Shown here piece by piece: positions 7,414 to 16,627 of a stretch of 37,587 bases of DNA. The position numbers and the translations under genes are program-made. The notes under the pieces are model-generated. The model was not told the DNA's origin, did no database searches, and was given only the letters and a program-made list of their open reading frames with translations. Each line of letters opens with the position of its first letter. The stretch's first letter is position 1. The DNA comes from Chryseobacterium sp. JM1 (GTDB lineage Bacteria; Bacteroidota; Bacteroidia; Flavobacteriales; Weeksellaceae): contig NZ_JPRN01000026.1 in assembly GCF_000737715.1 (NCBI RefSeq), positions 1-37,587 on the forward strand, read 5' to 3'.

Positions 7414-10400
7414 TTATTTAGCATTCGATTTTATAGAATCTGTTTTTATTTCCGTTTTAGGTTCTGGGGCTTTTTTATCTTTTTTCTTCTTTTTAAACAG
7501 AGAATTAAAGCTTTTACTCCAGACAACTCCCCCACCATAGGCCTGATTTGCAGAACCATTCGTACTTAACATTCCGATATTGGTAGGCTTGGAATAGCCT
7601 CTCAGGACAAGACTACCATCATTCTTTTTAGAAACATCATATTCAATAGACCCTTCCCCGGAGAGATAATTATTCTGCGCACCTTCGGTTTTTGTCAGTG
7701 GAATTCCCAGTCCGGTTTTGATATTTATCCTAGGCGAAACCGCCACACTTACCCCTGCATTGGCACGGTCACCAGTGTTGGAATTCTGATCACCTTTTAC
7801 ATAATTCAGATCGATCTGGAATTCGTTACTCATAGTATTTAGTACAGATCCCAGCTGTTTAAGAAGCATATTATATCCTGAAGATTCCGCGACACCCGCC
7901 ACATCAAAATCTACTCCTCCACTGTTGGAAACGTTAAAGGTACTCAACAGCAATACAGAACCAAACTGGAGTACTTTCTCGCCCTCCTGACTCATCTTTG
8001 CGGCCAATGTTTCCTTTACCTGGCTGGAGACGTCAAGAGCGGTCACATTCAGGTCTATTTTCGGGTTGATTAAGGATTGGGTGATATTGGCCTGAAGCAG
8101 TACACTAATTGGCTGTAGTTTTCCCATGCTTAAATATTCCCCTGCATTTGATACCATCCTCACATAATTGGCTGTAATATCCAGTGCCGGTTTCATCGCA
8201 TCACCATCCCATCTGATGCTGCTGTTCTTTTGAATCTGGAAGGTTTTATTCAGGATCGCTTTAGAAACAAACGTTCCGTTGTCTACTTTATAAGTTCCGT
8301 TCATGGCAATTCCTCCACGTCTTCCCATCTGGAACCTCAGCCTGTCGGCTGTTCCTTTTACGGTAATATTTCCTACATCATCACCTACAAGTACATTCAC
8401 GGTGGTTCCTTTATCTACATCAAGACTGAAGTCGATATTCATATTCGCTCCCGTCTTTTTCTTTTCTTCCAGCGTGATCAGTCCGTCTTTTCCTTCTTTC
8501 AGGAACCTCAGCATTTTAAATTCTTCCACATTGGATGTTGAGCTGGAATTAAAGGTAAAGGTACTTCCATTGAGTGCCTTCATATTCGGGGTGGAAATAC
8601 TCAGTCCGGAAACAGGTCCGTCCACGTAGAGATCTCCCTGTCCGTACACTCGTCCCCAAAACAGGTCAAAATCTTTCTGCGAAGTATTCAGTACCAGAAG
8701 ATTGTCTGCTCTCATAATTAAGTTGACCCCCATAGAAGAAATGGTTTCAAACTGGATCGCCCCGGAGATTGTTCCCTTAGAATTCGTTCTTCCGTCATGG
8801 ACTTCAATATTGTTAAGGATCGCAAGTCCTTTGGAAAGCGGTATCACAGTATCATCAAATGAATAATCTACCCCTGTGAAAAGCAGTTTCAGACCGAAGC
8901 CTTTCAACGCGATATCACCACTGTAATCCAGGTTGCTTAGTTTTCCGTTAATCTTAAGGTCACCTGTCGCTTTTCCTCTAATATTTCCAAAAATAGTCTG
9001 AACAAACTGCTGGGTAAAGGCAAGGTCAAAATCTCGCATTTCCGCTGTCAGATCAATCGTAGGAGAAGCGGTATTGTTATTAACCGTACCTGTTACATGA
9101 AGGTTATTATTCCCGAGAACTCCGGCAGAAGCTACTTTGACATCTACATCGTAAACATTCAGGGAGAACCCGTTGGTGGCGGAAATGGTAAGGTCACCCA
9201 TTTCATTTCCGTTCATCATAATATTGTCTACCGTAAGATCTACCAATGGCTGCAGTGTGCTCTTATCCATTTTGATTTTCACACTTCCGTTAGCCAGACC
9301 TTTGATTCCCATCGGATTTCCTCCGGATTGCATTTCAAGGAGCTTTTCTACGGCAAATTCCTCGATATCCGCATCTATATAAAAGTCTTTCGCAGATTTA
9401 AACTGTGCCTCTTTAATGAACAGGGCACTTTTATCTGAAAATACCCTCAGATTATGAATGTCAAAATCAGCCGTACTCTTTCTATAAGTAATGGAATGAT
9501 CCAGTTCAGGACTGGTATCTATCGCCCACGTAACATCATTGAACTTCACTTCCGTAGGTTCAAATCTGAAAACATAATCTCCCGCTGCATTAGTAGATTG
9601 ATCTACATTAATGGCATATGATTTAAGGCTTTCACTCAGTTCATCCTCCGGACTTCCATGTTTAAATGTTGTGGCCAGGTGAAGCGCCGTATTGTTTTCA
9701 TTCTTTCCTCTGAGTTCAAAATCTTTGATGATATTTTTATTGTACACCAGCTTACTGATCCTTGCATACAGCTGCTCATCAAGCTTGGCTGTATTGATTC
9801 TGACCATCACACTGTCGATCATCGCACTGTCCCTGGAAATATTAGTACGGTCATTAAGCTTATACTCAGGATTGGTGGCCGCCAAGGCTTTGTCTGCTTC
9901 GGTGATTTCCTCCTTTTTGGTCATGATATACTTCAGGGAAGCTGCATCCAGATTCAGGATCAAATCGTTTGAATCTCCATTGTACTCGCCTTCTACCACA
10001 GCACCCTGCGGAAGTTTAAGATCGGGAAGAAAATAATTAACAACACCCTGCTGAACATCAAAATTCATTTTGAAACTCTGACCTCTGTACAGTTTTCTCG
10101 GCGGAGGTCCCACCAGAATTCTTCCGATCCCATTTTCCATCATTCCTGCAAGATCACCAAGATTGTATTTTCCAGAGATCTTGCCACTGGCAGCTCCAGG
10201 TGCATCAACTTCGATGACACGTCCGCCTGCTTCTATAAAGGTTTTAAGTTTTGCTTTCGGAATAATATATTTCTGTGTTGCGGTTGCAAAATGCAGTTCA
10301 TTGGCATCCACATCCAGCGTCAGATCATTAATGGAAGACATGGACATTTTACCTTCTACCTGGCCGCTTACAATCTGGCTTCCGGGTTTGTTGGTGAAAT

Positions 10401-12204
10401 AATTCATATTCAAATAGGTGACATCTGCATTCACATTCATCGCAATTCTTGGCGTACTGAAATCAATAAGTCCTTTGATGGTCGCTTTCGCCTGCTCATC
10501 ATTCACGGTGATGAGTCCGTTGTATTTTTTATGGTCTAATAAACCGTCCAGATACAGATTGCTGATCTGCTTATCCATAATCTCAATGCTGCTGATCTGG
10601 GATTTGGTGGTCAGACGCATAGTATTGACGTCAAAACTCTGCCCGTTCAGATCGAATTTACCGGAGATAAGACCTACTGCTTTATTTTTAGTGATAACAG
10701 AGGTATTCAGGTCTTTGACTTCCAGATACCCTGAATATTTAGGCATTGCCGTGCTGTATCCCGTCAGTGAAAGTTTGGTGATTTTCGCCTGACCTATTCC
10801 CGTCATCAGATTTCCGTTGGGAATAAAGATTTGTTGGGGATCTACTTTTGCAGCACCGTTATATTTCAGTTTTCCAAAATCGTCCGCGAAATTCTTCATC
10901 TTTTTGGAAATAAATGAAGGCATCATCGCTTTAAGGTCTTTATAGGTAAAATCTGTGGAAAGGTCTTTGGTTTCAATGGAGAAATTTCCTTTCAGCAGCC
11001 TGTCCACTCTCATGGTTTTGGTGGCAATATTCACGTCAGGATTTCTGATCAGGAAGTTTTCCAGATAGAATTTATTCAGTGGGCCGGTCATTTTTCCAGC
11101 CAGATTGAAAGGTTTAAAATTATCCCAGTTCGTCACAAAATAGCTGATGTCATACCCGCTCATCTGACTTCCCTGCTTGATATTCATATCCCAGCTTACG
11201 CGGTCAGCAAATTCGGACCATGAGCCGTCATGAAGATTGAATTTTATATCTCCCTGCAACAGGGAATGGTCTGTATTCAGCGTCAGGTCTTTTAATGATA
11301 GGAATTCATGGGTCAAAGAGAGTTCCGTAGAAAAAGTATCTACAAAGTGAGATTTCCCCCATCTTGCTGTGACGAAGGACATATTATTGATCAGCGCGGA
11401 AATGTTGGGGCCGTTTACCTTTACATTAGGCGCTATTAAATTAAATTTTGTAGCCGTCAACCATTTTCCCGGTTCTCCCGGAGAGTTTTGGCTAACGATA
11501 GAAACTTTTGAATCGATGATCTGTACACGGGAATTCAGCTGAAAAGGAGGTTTCTTTGGATCTCTTTTCTTTCCGCTGTCGAAAAGCTGTGTAAATCTGA
11601 TAAAGTTGGAAATACTGTCACCTTTGTAGGTAATGACCTTCACATCGGCATTGACAAGGGTCAGGGAATTAAAACTTAATGAATTGCTGTTCCCGGAAAT
11701 CGCATTGTAAGCAAGTGACAACCAGTCTGAATTCGCACGAAATTCTCTTGCTTTGATGAATTCAAGGCCTTTGTAATCCTTGATTTTTAAACCTTTTATA
11801 ATAACGTCTCCGAAATAATCCACTTCTACACTTTCGGTAGACATTCCGGCTTTAAAGTCTTTGTTAACGATCTGAAGAGCCTGATCTGCCGCCCACTGCT
11901 TGGTTGCCGGAAGATTAATGGCTGTAAGAACTCCTCCAACAAGAATAACTCCCAGCCAGAAAAGGATCAGGAGAAGTTTGGCCCACCAGGAATAGCTGGT
12001 GACATCTTTTACCGCCTGCTTTCCAAATTCTCCAGCCGTTTCTACGGGATGATGAATGGCATCTGATGCCAGTTCAGATGCTTCCTTAACTGTTTCCTTC
12101 ACAGCGCCTTCTACATTCTCCACAGTCTTCTGTACCTGATCACTTAGGTTCTCAGCTACAGATTTTTTATTCTCATTCTCGTTATTATTCTCTAACTTTG
12201 CCAT
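7414..12204 (-). CDS. tamB: TamB-like translocation/assembly module protein (DUF490)
   Basis: This is a very large protein of 1596 residues from MAKLENNN at 12204; the open frame extends 30 codons further upstream, but those codons lie inside tsaD. A charged N-terminal stretch is followed by one TM anchor (about residues 75-100, WWAKLLLILFWLGVILVGG), then a long periplasmic region of repeated beta-strand blocks as in AsmA/TamB lipid-transfer proteins. The C-terminus is the DUF490 domain with the terminal barrel-like segment (INIKTGLGIPL, then EGSIEYDVSKKNDGSLVLRG). TamB proteins bridge inner and outer membranes and assist outer-membrane biogenesis and phospholipid transport. A Lys-rich tail follows. 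Many plus-strand ORFs between 8.2 and 10.8 kb are shadows of it. Confidence 0.92.
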   Translation of the reverse strand: MAKLENNNENENKKSVAENLSDQVQKTVENVEGAVKETVKEASELASDAIHHPVETAGEFGKQAVKDVTSYSWWAKLLLILFWLGVILVGGVLTAINLPATKQWAADQALQIVNKDFKAGMSTESVEVDYFGDVIIKGLKIKDYKGLEFIKAREFRANSDWLSLAYNAISGNSNSLSFNSLTLVNADVKVITYKGDSISNFIRFTQLFDSGKKRDPKKPPFQLNSRVQIIDSKVSIVSQNSPGEPGKWLTATKFNLIAPNVKVNGPNISALINNMSFVTARWGKSHFVDTFSTELSLTHEFLSLKDLTLNTDHSLLQGDIKFNLHDGSWSEFADRVSWDMNIKQGSQMSGYDISYFVTNWDNFKPFNLAGKMTGPLNKFYLENFLIRNPDVNIATKTMRVDRLLKGNFSIETKDLSTDFTYKDLKAMMPSFISKKMKNFADDFGKLKYNGAAKVDPQQIFIPNGNLMTGIGQAKITKLSLTGYSTAMPKYSGYLEVKDLNTSVITKNKAVGLISGKFDLNGQSFDVNTMRLTTKSQISSIEIMDKQISNLYLDGLLDHKKYNGLITVNDEQAKATIKGLIDFSTPRIAMNVNADVTYLNMNYFTNKPGSQIVSGQVEGKMSMSSINDLTLDVDANELHFATATQKYIIPKAKLKTFIEAGGRVIEVDAPGAASGKISGKYNLGDLAGMMENGIGRILVGPPPRKLYRGQSFKMNFDVQQGVVNYFLPDLKLPQGAVVEGEYNGDSNDLILNLDAASLKYIMTKKEEITEADKALAATNPEYKLNDRTNISRDSAMIDSVMVRINTAKLDEQLYARISKLVYNKNIIKDFELRGKNENNTALHLATTFKHGSPEDELSESLKSYAINVDQSTNAAGDYVFRFEPTEVKFNDVTWAIDTSPELDHSITYRKSTADFDIHNLRVFSDKSALFIKEAQFKSAKDFYIDADIEEFAVEKLLEMQSGGNPMGIKGLANGSVKIKMDKSTLQPLVDLTVDNIMMNGNEMGDLTISATNGFSLNVYDVDVKVASAGVLGNNNLHVTGTVNNNTASPTIDLTAEMRDFDLAFTQQFVQTIFGNIRGKATGDLKINGKLSNLDYSGDIALKGFGLKLLFTGVDYSFDDTVIPLSKGLAILNNIEVHDGRTNSKGTISGAIQFETISSMGVNLIMRADNLLVLNTSQKDFDLFWGRVYGQGDLYVDGPVSGLSISTPNMKALNGSTFTFNSSSTSNVEEFKMLRFLKEGKDGLITLEEKKKTGANMNIDFSLDVDKGTTVNVLVGDDVGNITVKGTADRLRFQMGRRGGIAMNGTYKVDNGTFVSKAILNKTFQIQKNSSIRWDGDAMKPALDITANYVRMVSNAGEYLSMGKLQPISVLLQANITQSLINPKIDLNVTALDVSSQVKETLAAKMSQEGEKVLQFGSVLLLSTFNVSNSGGVDFDVAGVAESSGYNMLLKQLGSVLNTMSNEFQIDLNYVKGDQNSNTGDRANAGVSVAVSPRINIKTGLGIPLTKTEGAQNNYLSGEGSIEYDVSKKNDGSLVLRGYSKPTNIGMLSTNGSANQAYGGGVVWSKSFNSLFKKKKKDKKAPEPKTEIKTDSIKSNAK
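12193..12200 (+). promoter_or_regulatory. -7 box for tsaD inside the tamB start region
   Basis: TAACTTTG matches TAnnTTTG and lies 8 nt before the tsaD ATG. It occupies codons 2-4 of the divergent tamB gene, so the tsaD promoter is embedded in tamB coding sequence and the tsaD message should be nearly leaderless. Confidence 0.5.
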
Positions 12205-12208
12205 TATT

Positions 12209-13225
12209 ATGAGCGACTCTATAATTTTAGGTATTGAATCGTCTTGCGACGACACCTCAGCAGCTATCATCAAGGGAAACTGTATTCTGTCCAATATTGC
12301 TGCGAATCAGGCTATCCATAAAGAATATGGAGGTGTAGTCCCGGAACTGGCATCGCGAGCGCATCAGCAAAATATAATCCCCGTTGTTGAAAAATCTATT
12401 ACTAAAGCAAATATACAACAAAATGCTATTTCAGCTATAGGATTTACACGCGGCCCCGGACTTTTAGGATCTCTTCTTGTAGGAACGTCATTTGCTAAGT
12501 CTTTTGCTATGAGTCTGAATGTTCCGCTGATTGAAGTTAACCATCTCCAGGCCCACATTTTAGCCCATTTCATCGAAGATGCAAATCCTATGCCGCCTCA
12601 ATTCCCTTTCCTGTGTCTTACGGTAAGCGGAGGGCACACCATGATCGTACTGGTGAAGGATTATTTTGATATGGAAATTATTGGAAAAACAATTGATGAT
12701 GCCGCGGGAGAAGCTTTTGACAAAATCGGAAAAATCTTTGATCTGGACTACCCTGCCGGACCTATTATAGACCGACTGGCCAAGGAAGGAAATCCTGTTG
12801 CTTTTACATTTAACAAACCGAGAATGGAAAATTATGATTATTCATTCAGCGGTATCAAAACGTCTGTGCTTTATTTCATTCAGAAGGAGGTCAGAAAGAA
12901 TCCGGATTTTATTAAGGAAAACCTAAATGATCTGTGCGCTTCCGTTCAGAGAACGATTGTTGAAATTCTGATGGCGAAACTTGAAAAAGCCGCTAAAGAA
13001 TTAAATGTAAAAGAAGTGGCGATTGCAGGTGGAGTTTCTGCCAATTCTGCGTTGAGACAAGCAATGCAGGACAATCATGAGAAATTAGGCTGGAATATTT
13101 ACATTCCAAAATTTGAATATACAACAGACAACGCGGCGATGATTGCGATGGTGGCTCAACTGAAATATGAGCGAGGAGAATTTACGGATATGAAAACGTC
13201 CGCAACTGCAAAATATGATTTATGA
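12209..13225 (+). CDS. tsaD: tRNA N6-adenosine threonylcarbamoyltransferase TsaD
   Basis: At 338 residues this is the usual length for the Kae1/TsaD family, which transfers threonylcarbamoyl to A37 of ANN-decoding tRNAs (t6A synthesis with TsaB, TsaC and TsaE). The N-terminal ASKHA nucleotide-binding signature is GIESSCDDTSAAI. GGVVPELASRAHQ is the family block, NHLQAHILAHF holds the two metal-binding histidines, LTVSGGHTMIV is the phosphate loop, and EVAIAGGVSANSALRQ plus YTTDNAAMIA are present near the end. It is divergent from tamB and overlaps the next gene by 4 bp. Confidence 0.97.
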   Translation: MSDSIILGIESSCDDTSAAIIKGNCILSNIAANQAIHKEYGGVVPELASRAHQQNIIPVVEKSITKANIQQNAISAIGFTRGPGLLGSLLVGTSFAKSFAMSLNVPLIEVNHLQAHILAHFIEDANPMPPQFPFLCLTVSGGHTMIVLVKDYFDMEIIGKTIDDAAGEAFDKIGKIFDLDYPAGPIIDRLAKEGNPVAFTFNKPRMENYDYSFSGIKTSVLYFIQKEVRKNPDFIKENLNDLCASVQRTIVEILMAKLEKAAKELNVKEVAIAGGVSANSALRQAMQDNHEKLGWNIYIPKFEYTTDNAAMIAMVAQLKYERGEFTDMKTSATAKYDL

Positions 13226-13632
13226 AAATACTCTTAGAAGAAAAAGTACTGGGAACGCAGTCTAAAAAAAATTCAAAATATTACTGGGTTTTAGAAACCG
13301 TTATCGGAAAAAATGAAGTGACAGAACAATCTGAAGACGAAGATTATTTAATGATCAGTTCAGAAATCGGATATGTTCAAAATATAAAGGAAGAGATCGT
13401 AGAGAAAATCAATTCAGAAAATGTATTCAGTTTTGCTTACGAACCCAAAGAAGGAGATTATTTATCCATCAAAAATAATTTAAGAAAAAACGAATATTTG
13501 AATTTAATTTTCATGAATAATAAGTGGATTGAAGAAATTTACGCATGTTCATACAGAGACTGTGAAGGTGATGTTTATACCACGATAAAAACCGGTGTAG
13601 CATTTTTAAGCGAGAATGAAATTACCTTTTAA
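13222..13632 (+). CDS. Hypothetical protein co-transcribed with tsaD
   Basis: This 136-residue soluble protein has no signal or TM segment and is rich in Glu, Asn, Lys and Tyr. It is coupled to tsaD by an ATGA overlap, so it is almost certainly translated. I recognise no domain; the visible pattern is mixed alpha/beta with a terminal VYTTIKTGVAFLSENEITF. Base composition is clearly more AT-rich than tsaD, which may mean a later arrival. No function is proposed. Confidence 0.65.
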   Translation: MKILLEEKVLGTQSKKNSKYYWVLETVIGKNEVTEQSEDEDYLMISSEIGYVQNIKEEIVEKINSENVFSFAYEPKEGDYLSIKNNLRKNEYLNLIFMNNKWIEEIYACSYRDCEGDVYTTIKTGVAFLSENEITF

Positions 13633-13654
13633 TCATCAACCTGATAATTCATTC

Positions 13655-13825
13655 TGTAAGGAAGTCAGAAGCTCGAAGAGGGAAGTTATTGAAGTCCAAA
13701 GTTAGAAATACAGGATATTTTTACTTATATTTTTAAAACAACTTCAATCAGTTTATAAGAAATTATTAAATACTTACCGTCCAATAGCAACTTCAAGCTT
13801 CCATCCTCCAGCTTCCCATCTTTTA
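13655..13825. repeat. Degenerate GAAG-type intergenic inverted repeat
   Basis: The left part carries GAAGTCAGAAGCTCGAAG, GGGAAGTTATTGAAGTCC and similar blocks. The right part (13785-13820) carries the reverse complement of the same type (AACTTCAAGCTTCC, CCTCCAGCTTCCCATC). The two halves could fold on each other imperfectly around an AT-rich centre. Such purine-biased repeats recur between genes in this window (see 18719-18760) and occupy the 225-bp gap before rsmE. Confidence 0.4.
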
Positions 13826-13857
13826 ATACAATTCAGGCGCATTCTAAATATCAATAT

Positions 13858-14559
13858 ATGAAACTTTTTTTTGGCGAAATCAATAACGGAAAAGCAATAA
13901 TTAATGACGAAGAACAGCAGCACATTGTGAAAGTTCTTCGTATGAAAGACGGTGAAGAAATTCACGTAACCGACGGTAAAGGAAATGTTGCTTCCGGAAC
14001 ATTGGTGATCGAAGGGAAAAAAGCCAATATCGAGGTTTCCGAAATTAAAAAAGACACTCAGGATTTCAATCCAAAATTGCACATTGCTATTGCTCCGACG
14101 AAAAATATTGACCGGATTGAGTTTTTTGTAGAAAAAGCTGTAGAAATGGGCATTGCTGAGATTACCATTTTGCAAACTGAAAAAACAGAGCGTAAAAACA
14201 TCAGTATCGACAAGCTTAGAAAACAAGCCATTGCGGCCTCAAAACAAAGTTTGCGATTTCATTTTCCTGTTGTTAATGCTTTAATTAAACTTCCTGATTT
14301 TCTGAAAAACATTAATCCCGAAAAGACTTTTGTGGCGCACTGTCATGAAAATCTGGAAAGAATTGAGCTTAATCATATTCCAGCTTTGGAACAGATCACT
14401 TTCTTAATCGGTCCCGAAGGAGATTTTTCTGAAAGGGAGATCCAGTTTCTATCCGACAGTAACGTAAAAGCTGTTTCACTCGGAAACCAAAGGCTGAGAA
14501 CTGAAACGGCAGGGGTTTTTGTGGCAGCGTGGAATTATTTCAATATGATGAGAGGATAG
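13858..14559 (+). CDS. rsmE: 16S rRNA (uracil-1498-N3)-methyltransferase RsmE
   Basis: This 233-residue protein of family-typical length has an N-terminal PUA-like RNA-binding domain (MKLFFGEINNGKAIINDEEQ, then VLRMKDGEEIHVTDG) and a C-terminal SPOUT methyltransferase domain. The knot motifs are ITFLIGPEGDFSEREI and SLGNQRLRTETAGVFVAAWN, both diagnostic of RsmE, which methylates U1498 in the decoding centre of 16S rRNA using SAM. The start ATG follows an AT-rich leader with no clear RBS. The stop codon TAG is the first part of the heptamer repeat at 14557. Confidence 0.96.
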   Translation: MKLFFGEINNGKAIINDEEQQHIVKVLRMKDGEEIHVTDGKGNVASGTLVIEGKKANIEVSEIKKDTQDFNPKLHIAIAPTKNIDRIEFFVEKAVEMGIAEITILQTEKTERKNISIDKLRKQAIAASKQSLRFHFPVVNALIKLPDFLKNINPEKTFVAHCHENLERIELNHIPALEQITFLIGPEGDFSEREIQFLSDSNVKAVSLGNQRLRTETAGVFVAAWNYFNMMRG

Positions 14560-14587
14560 GGATTAGGGATTAGGGATTAGGGATTAG
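14557..14587. repeat. Tandem heptamer repeat TAGGGAT, 4.4 copies
   Basis: Four perfect TAGGGAT units plus TAG follow each other without a break. The first unit overlaps the rsmE stop codon. It is a simple-sequence repeat of the same 7-bp period as the one at 17769. Confidence 0.9.
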
Positions 14588-14644
14588 AAGGTAGGGAAAT
14601 TCATTCATCAGCAAATTATCAAATCAACTCATCATCACATCATC

Positions 14645-15316
14645 CTACATTTCCAGATGATGATCTCTCATATATTTTTCAAAGATCTGTTTTCCGCTTC
14701 GCATGGAGTTCACGGCCCAACGGATCTTCATTTTCATTTTTTTTTCTTCGCTTAGCTTATAATCGATGCCTGATTTGATCAGTTTCTGTTTCAGTTCATA
14801 CATACAGATTCCTGCGGCAACGGAAACATTGTAGCTTCTCGTTAAGCCGTACATGGGGATCGCCAGAGTTTCGTCTGCAAAATCTATGACTTCTTCCGAT
14901 ACTCCTTCCATCTCGGTTCCAAATACGAGGGCAATAGGCTCTGTAATCTGATAATCAGGAAGCATCACCGCGTTTTTTTCAAGGGAAACCGCCAGGATTT
15001 TATAGCCTCTGTCTTTGATATTCTGCAGAGAAGCTATGTTCTTAGCCATTTTCTCTACTTCTACCCAGGTTTCGGCCCCTTTGGTTACGGTAAGGTTGGG
15101 ATCAAAAACATTCTCTTCCTCCATGGCTATAACCTTGTGAAACGCATTGGCTTCTACAGATCTGATGATAGCCGCCGCATTTCTGAACTGGTAGACGTCA
15201 TCCATCACAGGAAGTACAAAATCGGAACTTTCCTGAGAGAAATGTTCTATTTTTGAGAGTCTTTCCTCTGTTAAAAACTGCTTTAAATATTCAAAAGTTT
15301 GCGCTAAATCTTCCAT
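14645..15316 (-). CDS. TrmH/SpoU-family tRNA or rRNA 2'-O-methyltransferase
   Basis: This 223-residue SPOUT-class protein has the three SpoU motifs in order: an N-terminal VYQFRNAAAIIRSVEANAFH block (motif 1-like, N-x-A-A-I-I-R), LVFGTEMEGVSEEV (motif 2) and IPMYGLTRSYNVSVAAGICM (motif 3, with Tyr where Leu is usual). The length and C-terminal basic tail (KMKMKIRWAVNSMRSGKQIF) fit TrmH, which methylates G18 of tRNA, but related rRNA enzymes cannot be excluded. It is convergent with rsmE and divergent from ansA. Confidence 0.88.
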   Translation of the reverse strand: MEDLAQTFEYLKQFLTEERLSKIEHFSQESSDFVLPVMDDVYQFRNAAAIIRSVEANAFHKVIAMEEENVFDPNLTVTKGAETWVEVEKMAKNIASLQNIKDRGYKILAVSLEKNAVMLPDYQITEPIALVFGTEMEGVSEEVIDFADETLAIPMYGLTRSYNVSVAAGICMYELKQKLIKSGIDYKLSEEKKMKMKIRWAVNSMRSGKQIFEKYMRDHHLEM

Positions 15317-15343
15317 TCATTTTCAAATCTTTGCAAATTAACG

Positions 15344-15351
15344 TAATTTTG
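15344..15351 (+). promoter_or_regulatory. -7 box upstream of ansA
   Basis: TAATTTTG matches TAnnTTTG. It lies 4 nt before a 12-codon leader ORF and 46 nt before the ansA ATG. Confidence 0.4.
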
Positions 15352-15355
15352 AGCT

Positions 15356-15394
15356 ATGAACCTGAACGAGGCTCAATTTCTTACTAAAAAGTAA
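15356..15394 (+). CDS. Possible 12-codon leader peptide before ansA
   Basis: ATG to TAA encodes MNLNEAQFLTKK. It ends 3 nt before the ansA start and begins right after a -7 box. The peptide contains two Asn codons, and the downstream enzyme is an asparaginase, so a translation-based leader control is conceivable. It is short enough to be chance. Confidence 0.25.
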   Translation: MNLNEAQFLTKK

Positions 15395-15397
15395 TTC

Positions 15398-16414
15398 ATG
15401 AAAAGAAAAGTCCTGCTCATCTATACCGGAGGAACCATCGGTATGGAAAAAGATTATGAAACCGGAAGCCTCCGCGCATTTGATTTTGGAAATATTTTCG
15501 AAAAAATGCCTGAGATGAAATTAATGGAATGCGAGGTGTTTGTGCATCCTTTCGCAAAACCGCTGGACTCTTCCGATATGGGACCTGAGGAATGGAAGGT
15601 GATCGCGAACTACATTCTCAAGAATTACGAGCTGTATGACGGCTTTCTGATCCTTCACGGAACGGATACGATGTCTTATACGGCTTCTGCTTTAAGTTTT
15701 ATGCTGAAAGGACTCAGAAAACCTGTTATTATGACGGGTTCCCAGCTTCCGATCGGAGATCTGAGAACGGATGCCAAGGAAAATCTTCTGACCAGTCTTT
15801 ATTACGCCAGTCTTTATGAAAACGATGAGGCAGTTATTCAGGAAGTAGCCGTTTATTTCGAATATAAATTATTAAGAGGAAACAGAACGCTGAAATATTC
15901 TGCGGAGTATTTTGATGCCTATTCAAGCCCGAATTATCCTATTTTGGGACAGTCAGGTGTTCATTTAAATATTGTAAAGGACAATCTTTACCGTTGTGAG
16001 CCTGAGGTGGAATTTCACGTAGACGAACATATTTCTGAAGATATTTTATTCTGGCGAATTTTTCCGGGAATGCATCTGAGTCATTTCAAAGAAATCCCTA
16101 AAATGAAGGTTTTAATTCTTCAGGTTTTCGGTTCGGGAACCATTTTCAGCAGTAAAAAAACGCAGGAAACGCTTGAAGAAATCAGAAGCAACGGAACTGA
16201 AATTGTGGTGGTAAGTCAGTGTATTTCAGGAGGTATCTCTTTCGGGAAATATGAAAACAGCAATATATTTTCAAGAATCGGAGCGATCAGCGGAAGGGAT
16301 ATGACCGCCGAAAGTGCCATTACCAAAGCGATGCACCTTATAGATAACCCGAATTACACAGGAACCTTTGCTGACAACTTCACCAGAAGTCTTTGTGGAG
16401 AAATTACTGACTAA
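15398..16414 (+). CDS. ansA: Type I L-asparaginase
   Basis: This 338-residue protein hydrolyses asparagine to aspartate and ammonia. The two catalytic threonine motifs are clear: IYTGGTIGM at residues 7-15 and LHGTDTMSYTASALSFML at about 88-105. The conserved MTGSQLPIGDLRTDAKENL block and the EIVVVSQCISGG segment of the C-terminal domain are present. The absence of a signal peptide fits the cytoplasmic type I enzyme. It is transcribed divergently from the TrmH-family gene, with 81 bp between starts, and is followed by a tRNA gene. Confidence 0.95.
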   Translation: MKRKVLLIYTGGTIGMEKDYETGSLRAFDFGNIFEKMPEMKLMECEVFVHPFAKPLDSSDMGPEEWKVIANYILKNYELYDGFLILHGTDTMSYTASALSFMLKGLRKPVIMTGSQLPIGDLRTDAKENLLTSLYYASLYENDEAVIQEVAVYFEYKLLRGNRTLKYSAEYFDAYSSPNYPILGQSGVHLNIVKDNLYRCEPEVEFHVDEHISEDILFWRIFPGMHLSHFKEIPKMKVLILQVFGSGTIFSSKKTQETLEEIRSNGTEIVVVSQCISGGISFGKYENSNIFSRIGAISGRDMTAESAITKAMHLIDNPNYTGTFADNFTRSLCGEITD

Positions 16415-16469
16415 TTTTGAATAATAATTTGCAGATTCCAGAAATTACTCTATTTTTGCAATCTCAAAT

Positions 16470-16556
16470 AGAGAGGTGTCCGAGTGGTTGAAGGAGCTAC
16501 CCTGGAAAGGTAGTATACGGGTAACTGTATCGAGGGTTCGAATCCCTTCCTCTCTG
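16470..16556 (+). tRNA. tRNA-Ser (GGA)
   Basis: This 87-nt class II tRNA has acceptor AGAGAGG paired with CCTCTCT and discriminator G. The D arm is TCC...GGA with the AGTGGTTGAA loop. The anticodon stem CTACC/GGTAG encloses the loop CTGGAAA (anticodon GGA). There is a variable arm of serine type, and the T arm GAGGGTTCGAATCCC. The 3' CCA is not encoded. Serine identity follows from the anticodon, discriminator and long variable arm. Confidence 0.96.
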
Positions 16557-16567
16557 CAAGAATCTAA

Positions 16568-16600
16568 AAGTCTTAAACTTAATTGTTTAAGACTTTTTTT
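16568..16600 (+). terminator. Intrinsic terminator after tRNA-Ser
   Basis: AAGTCTTAAAC pairs perfectly with GTTTAAGACTT around a 6-nt loop and is followed by a run of T. It lies 11 nt after the tRNA. Confidence 0.8.
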
Positions 16601-16627
16601 ATTGTTTTTTTTAAAGAAATAAAGATA

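Noticed and set aside
7387..7569. Plus-strand ORF over the tamB 3' end
   Set aside because: Phe/Ile/Arg-rich translation opposite the Lys-rich tamB tail, with no support as a gene.
8230..10792. Several plus-strand ORFs opposite tamB
   Set aside because: They lie in fixed frames opposite a strong long gene, have low-complexity translations and no recognisable domains or promoters.
14557..14587. Telomere-like or CRISPR repeat
   Set aside because: It is a contiguous 7-bp tandem repeat without spacers, inside a bacterial chromosome region.
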